In this document: in pieces, positions 41,136-49,205 of the stretch
How positions within the stretch are numbered: the stretch's first letter is position 1
Layout of the letters: every line of letters begins with the position of its first letter
Source: Clostridiales bacterium GWD2_32_19
GTDB lineage: Bacteria; Bacillota; Clostridia; Lachnospirales; UBA12420
Reading direction: 5' to 3'
Assembly (NCBI GenBank): GCA_001795385.1
Contig: MGOU01000033.1
Location: forward strand, 1 to 57,752
Length of the DNA: 57,752 nucleotides
The notes under the pieces: generated by a model
What the model was told of the DNA's origin: nothing
What the model saw: only the letters and a program-made list of their open reading frames with translations
The model's database searches: none
Position numbers and translations under genes: made by a program

Positions 41136-43088
41136 TTAATAGTTTAACCATTCTAGCATTAAATCATCTAACTGAATTTTAATTTTTTCTTTCAACTCAA
41201 ATAATTCTTTCACTTTTTCATATTCATTTCCATCTTTATGAGCTTCTTTATCAATATCTTCTATTTGTTTTTCTAGTCCATATATTTTCACTTCAAGGGT
41301 CTGTTTTTTTGTTGCTTTCGTCCGTTCTTCTATCGCAGCATTATAAGATTTCTTATCTTTCTGCTCCTTCTGATTTTTGGACACCTGCAATGGTTCTATT
41401 TTTTTAAGTTTTGCCTTCTCTACTTTATAGTAATCATAATTCCCATTATAGCAATTTATCTCTTTATCCTTTACTTCAAATATTTTATTTGCTATTTTAT
41501 TTATAAAATATCGATCATGAGATATAAAGAATATGGTCCCCTCAAATTCTGTAAGTGTTTCCTCTAAAACTTGTTTTGAATCAATATCTAGGTGATTTGT
41601 TGGCTCATCGAGCACTAAAAAATTTATATCTTGCTGTATAAGTTGACCAAGTCTTAGCCTTGTCTTTTCTCCTCCCGAAAGGCTCTTGACCTTTTTAAAT
41701 ACATCGTCACCACAAAACAGAAATTTGGCCAGTGTATTTCTGGCTTCTTTTTCACCTATGTATATATTTTCCCTAAACTCTTCGAGTACAGTATGTTCTT
41801 CGCAGGCAAAATTTATACTTTGATCCAAATACGCAAGTTTTATATTGGAGCCAAGTTTTATTGTCCCAAAGTCTTTTTTATATAAATCTAAATCCTGTAT
41901 ATATGGAAAATCTCTTCTTTTTGTATCGTCCAATTTTTCTATATATTCATTTAGTATACTTTTTACTATTGTCGATTTTCCACAACCATTTCCACCTATT
42001 ATAACCGCACTATCTAAATACATCAGTTTTAAGTTTGCATTTTTAAATAACTGCTTATCGTAAAAACTCTTTCCATAATCCTTTATCTCTAATACTTCAT
42101 TACCCGTCCTTGTAGCTTCATTAAGTACTAGTTTCATCTTTTTTTGTACAAGCATAGGTTTTTCTGTTTTATCCATTCTTTCAATTCGTTTTTCCATGTT
42201 ACGCATTTTCTTAAACATCGCATCTCCGCCAGTTCTTGCGCCCCAATCTTTAAACCTATGTACCGCATCTTCCATTTGACCTATTTCTTTTTGTTGATTA
42301 GTATACATCGTAATCTGTGCAAGTAGTCTTCTTTCCTTTTCTTCTGTATAATAAGTATAGTTACCATAATATGTATCAGCCTTTCCTTGGTCAACCTCTA
42401 TTACTTTTTCTATAACTCTATCTAAAAAATATCTATCATGCGAAATAATTAAAACCGTACCTCTGTACTCTTTCATAAAATCTTCTAGCCATTCAACAGC
42501 TTCTATATCAAGGTGATTAGTCGGCTCATCGAGTAGTAATATATCTGGAGCCTCCAGTAATATCTTCGCTAAAATTACTTTCGTCTTTTCACCTCCACTT
42601 AAAGTATGAAAATTTTTATTTATAAATACCTCATCAAAACCCAAGCCATTACACACTCGTGCTATGCTTTCTTCTGTTTTATACCCATCCTTAGCTTCAA
42701 AGTTATTTTGAATATCTGCATATTTTTTGATTGCTATTTCTAGTTCTTTATCTTTAAGTACAGACATTTCATGCTCAATTTGCTTCATCTGTTTATTAAG
42801 TTTATGAACATATAAAAAAGCCATGTTTAAAACATCTATCACTTTATAATTCTCATCATAATTTGGAATCTGATCTAAATACCCAACTGTTAGTCCTTTC
42901 TTTATAATTAAATTTCCATCTTTATAATCTTCAATCCCCGTTATCATCTTAAACAGCGTTGTTTTTCCGCAACCATTTTGTCCTACAAACCCTACCTTTT
43001 CCTTCTCATTAATTTGAAATGATACATCACTTAAAATTTTATTTACACCATAATACTTTTGTAAGTTTTTTGTTTCTATTGCTAACAT
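41136..43088 (-). CDS. ABC-F ATPase (ribosome-associated, possible antibiotic resistance)
   Basis: 650 aa with two ABC domains and no membrane segment. First: GQNGCGKTT (36-43), LSGGEKTKVILAKILL, ILLLDEPTNHLD. Second: IGGNGCGKST, LSGGEKTRLRLGQLI, FLVLDEPTNHLD. The linker between them (about 235-320) is basic and helical, and a C-terminal coiled coil (about 560-645) is present as in Uup-like members. ABC-F proteins act on the ribosome E site; some give resistance to lincosamides, pleuromutilins or related drugs. A possible attenuator hairpin just upstream favours an inducible resistance role (inference). AGGAGG precedes the ATG. Confidence 0.9.
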   Translation of the reverse strand: MLAIETKNLQKYYGVNKILSDVSFQINEKEKVGFVGQNGCGKTTLFKMITGIEDYKDGNLIIKKGLTVGYLDQIPNYDENYKVIDVLNMAFLYVHKLNKQMKQIEHEMSVLKDKELEIAIKKYADIQNNFEAKDGYKTEESIARVCNGLGFDEVFINKNFHTLSGGEKTKVILAKILLEAPDILLLDEPTNHLDIEAVEWLEDFMKEYRGTVLIISHDRYFLDRVIEKVIEVDQGKADTYYGNYTYYTEEKERRLLAQITMYTNQQKEIGQMEDAVHRFKDWGARTGGDAMFKKMRNMEKRIERMDKTEKPMLVQKKMKLVLNEATRTGNEVLEIKDYGKSFYDKQLFKNANLKLMYLDSAVIIGGNGCGKSTIVKSILNEYIEKLDDTKRRDFPYIQDLDLYKKDFGTIKLGSNIKLAYLDQSINFACEEHTVLEEFRENIYIGEKEARNTLAKFLFCGDDVFKKVKSLSGGEKTRLRLGQLIQQDINFLVLDEPTNHLDIDSKQVLEETLTEFEGTIFFISHDRYFINKIANKIFEVKDKEINCYNGNYDYYKVEKAKLKKIEPLQVSKNQKEQKDKKSYNAAIEERTKATKKQTLEVKIYGLEKQIEDIDKEAHKDGNEYEKVKELFELKEKIKIQLDDLMLEWLNY

Positions 43089-43102
43089 AAATAGTTCCTC
43101 CT

Positions 43103-43152
43103 ATAAAAGCGCAAGCCCTTACATTCGCATATTGCTACTAGCAAGGACTTGC
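43103..43152 (-). promoter_or_regulatory. Attenuator-like hairpin before the ABC-F gene
   Basis: On the minus strand GCAAGTCCTT (43143-43152) pairs with AAGGGCTTGC (43111-43120) over a 22-nt loop. It is followed by GCTTTTATAGGAGG, i.e. a short T-run, then the ribosome site. Such 5'-UTR terminators are common for inducible ABC-F genes. The T-run is only four bases, so this is a candidate. Confidence 0.5.
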
Positions 43153-43261
43153 TGTTTATGTTTTCACCAATATGTTTCAAAAGGTAGGAATAAGGTTCCT
43201 TTGGTGCGATGTACTCGGTATTGTCCGTGAACAATAACCTCTCACTTGTTTATTGCACCAG

Positions 43262-43391
43262 AGCCCACACAGAACGGGCCGGAAAGATTTGTTACTGTTA
43301 GCATTGCCATTGTTGTTGTTACCCGCGAACGCCCCCGCATTAGTACCATTACTGTAGTTACCACCGCGAATGAAAAACGGATTCGTGCTTT
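43262..43391 (-). repeat. DGR template repeat (TR)
   Basis: The 130 bp align without gaps to 44799-44928. All 23 differences lie at positions that are A in this copy on the minus strand. In the frame of the variable gene it is rich in AAC/AAT codons (GGNYSNGTNAGAFAG, then NNNNGNANSNKS), the classic TR signature. It starts 41 bp after the reverse transcriptase stop codon and reads in the same frame. The ~110 bp beyond it (to 43153) contains ATTGTTCACGGACAAT and may be the structured RNA spacer needed for cDNA priming. Confidence 0.93.
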
Positions 43392-43431
43392 CAACCTTAT
43401 CCCTATATTTATGTTTTGTTGCATAAATACC

Positions 43432-44463
43432 TTATTTACTTCTACTAAACCTGTACTGATCAAATATTCTGCATATTAGCATATGACTATTACAATGGAT
43501 GACATGTCCCCACCAGCTCATTACGCTTTTTGTTATTTCTTCTATTGTTATTCTATTATCTCTGTATAATTTTTGAAATATTTTCATTCTTCTCTTCATT
43601 CTTTTTTTACTTTGGTCTCTGAGTAGCATATGTGTTGGCCATATTCGGTATCCGCAAAAGCTAGCACCTTGGTTCACCTGAAAATAGTTTGTTTTACTGT
43701 TTAGCTCTAGCTTCAGCTCTTCTCTTAAAAAGATTGTTATCTTCTGTAAAGCTTCTTTTGCTTCTTCTTTTGTCTTAAATAGTATGACCCAGTCATCCAT
43801 ATACCTCACGAAATATTTAAGCTTGAGCTCGTGTTTTACGTACTTATCTAGCTCATTTAAATATATATTGGCATAATATTGTGATGTATAGTTTCCTATA
43901 GGTACTCCTACACTATCTTCATTGTGATATATAAATTCTTTTGTAAGCTCTAGTACTTTTTTATCTTTTATTTTTCTGCTAATTAGTCTATATATTATAT
44001 CATTATTTATATTAAAAAAGTATTTTCTTACGTCACATTTCAAAATGTAATAGTCATTTCCCTAATTTTTGCCCGCTTCTCTCATATATTGTCCGACTTG
44101 TTTGACTGCTTTATACGTTCCTTTTCCTTCTATACAAGCGTATGTATCTTTTATTAGCACTGGCACAAGGTATGGTTTTATAAACTCTTCTATGTACCAT
44201 TGATGCACTACTCTATCCTTATATGGTAGCGTTTTTATCAGTCTCTCTTTTGGTTCGAAAACTTTAAATTGTTTGTATTCTCCTATTTTGTATATGCCTT
44301 TCTTTAATTCTCTGCCAATATTTAATATATTATTTTCCAAGTCTATTTCAAATTTTATGACTTCACGTTTAAATCTTTTCCCTTTTCTTGCTCTTTTATG
44401 TGCTTGTAGTAGCTTTGTAAAAGTTAGCTTATCGTCAAACATGCTTCCTACTCTTTTTGGCAT
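43432..44463 (-). pseudogene. DGR reverse transcriptase, one reading frame interrupted by an in-frame TAG
   Basis: The frame runs from ATG 44463 to TAA 43432 (343 codons) with a single TAG at 44062-44064 (codon 134), between MREAGKN and GNDYYILKCDVRKYF. RT motifs on the distal side are intact: CDVRKYF (catalytic Asp144), the DGR-type VPIGNYTSQYYAN in place of QGxxxSP, YFVRYMDD (221-224) and FCGYRIWPTH. The proximal part (FKVFEPKERLIKTLPYKDRV) is also normal. Without read-through the product lacks its catalytic core; a TTG at 44043 could restart an incomplete protein. A TGG-to-TAG change, a sequencing error, or amber decoding are all possible. It overlaps the avd remnant by 16 bp. Confidence 0.9.
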
Positions 44464-44703
44464 AATACTTTCTCTATTCCACCTATGATGTTTCCAATCT
44501 CAACAAGCCTTCTTGACCACTCCATATAATTACTTTGTGATATATACCGTTATTTTTATCCCCGTATGTATATTCCTTTTCATATCTTGGATTAGCCCTT
44601 GTTTTTCTGATTTGGGGTATTTTACAAATAAGTTGTATGCATACTCCTGTAGGTCTGCCTGTTTTTGATAAAGTACAAATGAGTCTATTTTGCTTCTTGC
44701 CAA
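44448..44703 (-). pseudogene. avd: Decayed avd (DGR accessory protein), internally deleted and frameshifted
   Basis: From TTG 44703 (GGAGG upstream) the first frame gives SFVLYQKQADLQEYAYNLF and KYPKSEKQGLIQDMKRN, then stops at 44530. The next frame continues YISQSNYMEWSRRLVEIGN, IIGG to the TAG at 44448. These are the first and last helices of Avd, the four-helix-bundle partner of DGR reverse transcriptases. About 85 of the expected 110-125 codons remain, so the middle helices were deleted at a junction near 44545. Avd is required for mutagenic homing in characterised DGRs. Confidence 0.8.
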
Positions 44704-44791
44704 CTATTATCGCACCTCCATCATCCCTTATATTTTTTACGCCGCTTATGTCACTACCCCACTCAAATCTGTCCGTCGCAAGTTAGCAGTT

Positions 44792-46354
44792 TTAATTAAG
44801 CCCACACAGAACGGGCCGGAAAGATACGAGACTGACAGCAGAGCCAACGATGTCGCTACCCGCGAACGCCCCCGCACCAGCACCATCACCGTAGCGACCA
44901 CCGCGAACGAAAAACGGATACGTGCTATATGGAAAATCTTGGTAATCTGCATATCCTTGGAATGTACTTGTCCCTAAGTAAGAACTCATTACTTCATGTA
45001 ATGCCATTCCATCTGTTTGTAATAACGTTGTTCCTGTATATGTATAGTTTCCTGATTGCCCTAAGTCTGTGTTTACTGGTGATAGTGTCAGAGCATCTTT
45101 GTATTTTACTGCCGCTGTTACTAAGCTATTTCCATATGTTGCTAGATTTCCATTTCCGTTTGCTACGTAACTTGCTACATACTCCCATGCTCCACCATTT
45201 AAGTCATATATTCCATATGCGTTTCCTGTTGTGCTCATTTCCTTATTTGTTACGCTTGTATATACTGTTGCTACTGTACTACTTCCGCCTGTATAATAAC
45301 TAACATTATCGTTGATTCCGATTTCATCTCTATCTCTTATTGCTTCTGTTAGGTATGCTACTGCTCCCCATTCGCTGTTTTTCATCATGTGTGTGTCCAC
45401 TACTGCTGTATCACTACTTATTCCATATGTCGCACTATTTGTTGTCTGCATTGCTCTACATGCTGTATGTATTGCATCTACACTTATAGTTCTCCAGCTT
45501 GCTATTCCTGGTTTTACTTGTACTAGCCCTCCGTTACTACTTGCCTCATATTTTGCTACCCAGATTCCTGTTAGCTGCGCTCCTCCGAAGTTAAACGCTG
45601 GATGTACTTTATATGGTGTATTTGCATTTGATGCGTTTAAACTTGTATCATCTGTTGTGCCATTGCTATATTTTATCCATATTTTACTCGTTCCACTATT
45701 TTCTAATATGTTATATGTGTATCTTGGAATCCATACAAATAGACTTCCATCTGCTAGCTTTGCATTTGCCCATTTTTCATTGGCTACTCTGTCTGCTATA
45801 CTTTGATCTAGGTCTGCTCTGTAGTTATACCATGTTTTGTCGGTTATTTCCTGTGCTGTGGCATTTATAAAATCTGTTCCATTGAAGTTTAATGCTGTCA
45901 TTCCTGCGACTAGTTTCGGTTTATTGCACCCCATTACAGCATCATATTCAGAGCTCCCTTCAGTTGAGACACCACTGACTACACCTGTTACTGCCTCCCT
46001 TATTGGAGTTACTGTTACTGTTCCGTTTGTTACATTATATATCACACTATAGTCCTTGTTACCTGTTAGTGGGTTTGTAGGTATTTCTTTTATGTACCCC
46101 TTTGTTTCTAAATCATCTATCAGCTCTTCTCCAGTCGCTGGCATTGTATCTAGTGACAATAAATAGGCATTTGCTTGTGATTGGAGTGTCCCTACATTTT
46201 CATTATGTGCTATTTGTTTTGATGTTCCACTTTTGTTTATGAATATCGGTATTGCTATTGTTGCTAGTGCCGCTAGAATTACTAAAACTGCTAGTAACTC
46301 AAGTAATGTAAAGCCTTTCTTAGTATTTCTTTTAGTATCGTACATTTTTCTCAT
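44792..46354 (-). CDS. DGR variable protein: type IV pseudopilin-like N-terminus, C-type lectin/FGE-like C-terminus
   Basis: 520 aa. The class III signal KKG14|FTLLELLAVLVILA has cleavage after Gly14 and Glu at mature position 5, followed by a GspG-like stalk (QSQANAYLLSLDTMPATGEE, GYIKEIPTNPLTGNKDYSV). The C-terminal half (about 205-520) shows FVWIPRYTYNI, GIWVAKYEAS, NAYGIYDLNGGAWEYVASY and SFRPVLCG, the FGE-sulfatase/C-type-lectin fold of DGR variable proteins. Residues 476-519 are encoded by the variable repeat; 15 residues differ from the template-encoded version. It probably sits in or at the tip of a pilus or on the membrane and binds variable ligands. No type IVa pilus motor is in this window. 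GGGGG precedes the ATG. Confidence 0.92.
   Translation of the reverse strand: MRKMYDTKRNTKKGFTLLELLAVLVILAALATIAIPIFINKSGTSKQIAHNENVGTLQSQANAYLLSLDTMPATGEELIDDLETKGYIKEIPTNPLTGNKDYSVIYNVTNGTVTVTPIREAVTGVVSGVSTEGSSEYDAVMGCNKPKLVAGMTALNFNGTDFINATAQEITDKTWYNYRADLDQSIADRVANEKWANAKLADGSLFVWIPRYTYNILENSGTSKIWIKYSNGTTDDTSLNASNANTPYKVHPAFNFGGAQLTGIWVAKYEASSNGGLVQVKPGIASWRTISVDAIHTACRAMQTTNSATYGISSDTAVVDTHMMKNSEWGAVAYLTEAIRDRDEIGINDNVSYYTGGSSTVATVYTSVTNKEMSTTGNAYGIYDLNGGAWEYVASYVANGNGNLATYGNSLVTAAVKYKDALTLSPVNTDLGQSGNYTYTGTTLLQTDGMALHEVMSSYLGTSTFQGYADYQDFPYSTYPFFVRGGRYGDGAGAGAFAGSDIVGSAVSLVSFRPVLCGLN
44799..44928 (-). repeat. DGR variable repeat (VR)
   Basis: This is the 3' end of the variable gene, stopping 4 bp short of the stop codon's last base. 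The invariant 27-bp end (44799-44825), GC-rich with CGGCCCGTTCTGTGTGGGCT on the coding strand, is the likely initiation of mutagenic homing site. Variable codons cluster at residues 479-493 and 500-510. Confidence 0.93.
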
Positions 46355-46455
46355 AAGTAACCCCCATTAAATATATTTTTTTGTGTTGTATATGTACGAA
46401 ATCGTTTTGCGAAAACATGCCGCAAATATGCGGTTTTACGCCTATACCTATTTTG

Positions 46456-46484
46456 ATTTTAACAGATTTCTATATTTTCTGCAA
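46456..46484 (-). promoter_or_regulatory. Promoter of the variable-protein gene
   Basis: TTGCAG (46479-46484), 17 bp, TAAAAT (46456-46461) on the minus strand. It gives a leader of about 95 nt with a hairpin CCGCATATTTGCGG before the GGGGG ribosome site. Confidence 0.6.
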
Positions 46485-46608
46485 TAGATTTTCGAAAAAA
46501 TCTTTTGCGAGATGCTTAGGGACAGCAGACTGTGCGAAAACAAACCTCATGAATTTTTCACAAATTCCTCCAAAAAAGCAGGGAACCCTTTTAAATATAG
46601 GTGTTGTA

Positions 46609-46617
46609 TGGTATAAT
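46609..46617 (+). promoter_or_regulatory. Extended -10 promoter, divergent to the variable gene
   Basis: TGGTATAAT on the plus strand, 35 bp before a small ORF with a GGGGG ribosome site. No good -35 is present. Confidence 0.45.
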
Positions 46618-46651
46618 TATCATATAAAATAAACCATCTGGGGGAATTGTA

Positions 46652-46765
46652 ATGTCACGATATGTTGAAAGTAAAATAGACCATAATCAAATGGATTTTA
46701 TTTTTATAATTGCCAAGTTAGAAGTATTTTACACACTTTATTTTACAGTCCCTTTTGCGATATAA
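46652..46765 (+). CDS. Small 37-aa ORF of unknown function
   Basis: It begins MSRYVESKIDHNQMDF and ends in a hydrophobic stretch (FIFIIAKLEVFYTLYFTVPF), so it could be a small membrane peptide. It has its own extended -10 promoter and a ribosome site at 7-nt spacing. It could also be the broken start of a larger gene. The rest of the 450-bp gap 46355-46804 holds only the two promoters and the variable-gene leader. Confidence 0.35.
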   Translation: MSRYVESKIDHNQMDFIFIIAKLEVFYTLYFTVPFAI

Positions 46766-46804
46766 TAATTTATAATTTCGCACTGTCTGCCGGTTCTTGA
46801 TGTC

Positions 46805-49021
46805 CTATCTCCCCAATCTCTCACACAATCCCGAGTTTCTATTCTCTATTTTATTGTTATCTATCATTCTATTCATTGCTTCAATACTACCCACTATAAC
46901 CAACATTCTTTTTGCCCTCGTAATCGCTGTGTATAATAAATTTCTAGTGAACAAAACATCCGGTCCTGATAAAAGTGGTATTATAACGACTGGATACTCA
47001 CTTCCTTGTGATTTATGTATTGTCATGGCATATGATAACTCTATCTCATCCATACTCATTCCTGAGTAATCCGCTATTTTATTGTCATCAAATAGTATCT
47101 TTACGCTTCCATCTTCGTTTATGTCTAGTATTTCACCCTGCTCCCCGTTAAATACACCTTCTCCTTTTATCACTTTACCCTCATTGCCAAATTTCTCCCA
47201 TTCTAGTTTATAATTATTCTTTATTTGCATTACTTCGTCTCCAGCACGGAACTTCTTTTTTAAAAACTCTTTTTCTTTTTTATCCTTATCCTTAGGATTT
47301 GCCACATCCTGAAATACCATGTTTAAATTTTCCGTACCTAAATATCCTTTTTTCATTGGAGTCAGTATTTGTATATCTTTTGTCTCACAACCCAAATGGG
47401 ATGGTAACCTCTTTTCTATAAGTTCCTTCATCATTTGAATTACCCCGTCACTTGTGTTTCTTTTTACAAAAAAGAAATCTGTAGATTTTTCAGTAATACA
47501 GAGATGATTGCCTTCGTTCACATCTCGTGCATAGATAGCGATATGGCTGTCTTGCGACTGTCTAAATATTTCTTTAAGCTCTACTACAGGTACCGCCCCA
47601 CTATTTATGAGATCCTTTAGAAAGTTCCCTGGACCCACTGGTGGAAGTTGATTGTGATCTCCGACAAATATTACTTTACTCCCACCCATGACTGCGCGAA
47701 GCAAACTACTCGCTATGTATATATCTAGCATAGACACTTCATCAACTATGACTACATCTGCCTCAATAGGATTAGTTTCACATCTTTGAAACTTTTGGTA
47801 TTCCCTATCTTCGTCTATTACTTTTACTTCAAGCAATCTATGTATTGTTTGCGAATCTATCCCCGTAGCTTCTGTCATCCTTTTTGCTGCCCTTCCAGTA
47901 GGTGCCGTAAGAACCACTACTTTATTTCCTTCATGTAATATATCTATTACGAAATTTATAAGAGTAGTTTTCCCTGTCCCTGGTCCTCCTGTTATTACAG
48001 TTACTTTATTTTTCACGACCTCATGTATCGCTTGTTTTTGCTTGTGTGCTAATTTTATGTTTTTGCTTTTTTCAAGCACCTCTATCTTTTTATCTATTGC
48101 CTTCTCATCTATCCCTTTTTCTTCACCTGATAATTCCTTTATTTTACTGGCAACTACACATTCTGCAGCATAAAGCCATTCAAGATACACTACTTTTTCA
48201 CCATAGATAGTGTCCGTATATATTTCTCTTTTTATATGTAAATTCATCAATGCATTGTCAATTAAATTACTATCTACCATCAAAGTATTGGTCACTATTT
48301 CAACTACATCTGCCCTTGGTAAAAATGTATGTCCACTCATTGTGACATCCGATAATGTATATATAATGCATGCCGCTACCCTATTTACATCATTACTTAC
48401 TATACCCATTTTCTGAGCTATACCATCTGCCTGCATAAATCCAATACCCCGTATATCCTTTATAAGAGAATATGGGTTTTTCTCTATGATTTTTATAGTG
48501 TTTTCTTTATATATTTCATGTATTTTTATAGCCATATTAGTACTAATATCATACCTTGACAAATACATTATTACCTCTCTAACCTCTTTTTGCTTTGCAA
48601 AAATAATACTTATCTCCTTAGCCTTCACAAGGCTAATACCTTTCACCGTTGATAATTTTAGATAATCAGACTCTATCACGAGGAATGTTTCATCTCCAAA
48701 CTTCTCAACTATCCTCTCCGCCAGCCTCTCTCCTATCCCAGTTATAATACCAGACCCCAGGTATTTAACCATACCTTGTTTCGAACTCGGAATCGTCTTT
48801 TTATAGTTTGATACCTTAAATTGACTGCCATATTTCCCATGTTCATCATAGCATCCCTCTACTTCTACTGTTTCTCCAAGCGTTACATCTGCTATATTTC
48901 CAACACAAATAATACTGTCTTTTACTCCATCACATAAAAGTCTGCATACAGCATATCCATTCTCATCATTTTTAAATATCACACTTTCAATTGTCCCTTG
49001 TATTATTTCTATGTTTTTCAT
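46805..49021 (-). CDS. recD2: RecD2-type DNA helicase
   Basis: 738 aa. The N-terminal OB-like and helix-hairpin-helix regions (GSGIITGIGERLAERIVEKF; IRGIGFMQADGIAQKMGI) are followed by the SF1B helicase with ITGGPGTGKTT (Walker A), VVIVDEVSMLD (Walker B), FVGDHNQLPPVGPG and the C-terminal LSYAMTIHKSQGSEYPVV and LYTAITRAKRM. RecD2 is a 5'-3' helicase of bacteria lacking RecBC, acting in repair and fork restart. Length and motif order fit. AAGGA precedes the ATG by 6 nt. Confidence 0.93.
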   Translation of the reverse strand: MKNIEIIQGTIESVIFKNDENGYAVCRLLCDGVKDSIICVGNIADVTLGETVEVEGCYDEHGKYGSQFKVSNYKKTIPSSKQGMVKYLGSGIITGIGERLAERIVEKFGDETFLVIESDYLKLSTVKGISLVKAKEISIIFAKQKEVREVIMYLSRYDISTNMAIKIHEIYKENTIKIIEKNPYSLIKDIRGIGFMQADGIAQKMGIVSNDVNRVAACIIYTLSDVTMSGHTFLPRADVVEIVTNTLMVDSNLIDNALMNLHIKREIYTDTIYGEKVVYLEWLYAAECVVASKIKELSGEEKGIDEKAIDKKIEVLEKSKNIKLAHKQKQAIHEVVKNKVTVITGGPGTGKTTLINFVIDILHEGNKVVVLTAPTGRAAKRMTEATGIDSQTIHRLLEVKVIDEDREYQKFQRCETNPIEADVVIVDEVSMLDIYIASSLLRAVMGGSKVIFVGDHNQLPPVGPGNFLKDLINSGAVPVVELKEIFRQSQDSHIAIYARDVNEGNHLCITEKSTDFFFVKRNTSDGVIQMMKELIEKRLPSHLGCETKDIQILTPMKKGYLGTENLNMVFQDVANPKDKDKKEKEFLKKKFRAGDEVMQIKNNYKLEWEKFGNEGKVIKGEGVFNGEQGEILDINEDGSVKILFDDNKIADYSGMSMDEIELSYAMTIHKSQGSEYPVVIIPLLSGPDVLFTRNLLYTAITRAKRMLVIVGSIEAMNRMIDNNKIENRNSGLCERLGR

Positions 49022-49161
49022 ATTATGTTCCTTATCTCATTTGCAAAGACTTATACATTAGTACCAGCCCTACAAAAAATTTTTATTCTTCGTCTATTAC
49101 ATAATTTAAATAATTATATCATTTTACTTATGTAATTGTAAACATTTTTTGTAAAAACAAT

Positions 49162-49186
49162 AAAGGATGTCTATTAAACACCCTTT
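49162..49186 (-). terminator. Terminator downstream of the lipoprotein gene at 49206
   Basis: On the minus strand AAAGGGTGT / ACATCCTTT form a 9-bp stem with a 7-nt loop, followed by ATTGTTTTTAC. Confidence 0.7.
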
Positions 49187-49205
49187 ATCCTCACTACCCT
49201 ATTAA

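Noticed and set aside
43242-43463. 73-aa minus-strand ORF over the template repeat (and the similar 68-aa ORF at 44746-44952)
   Set aside because: Both are out-of-frame readings of the TR and VR sequences; the coding frame of the VR belongs to the 520-aa variable protein.
43432-44463. Group II intron as an explanation for the reverse transcriptase
   Set aside because: The RT has the DGR-type GxxxSQ motif, no maturase or endonuclease domain, and is flanked by a TR/VR pair; no intron domain V-like sequence was noticed.
46375-46480. Possible c-di-GMP riboswitch upstream of the pseudopilin-like gene
   Set aside because: A hairpin is present in the leader, but I do not find the conserved core sequences of either c-di-GMP riboswitch class.
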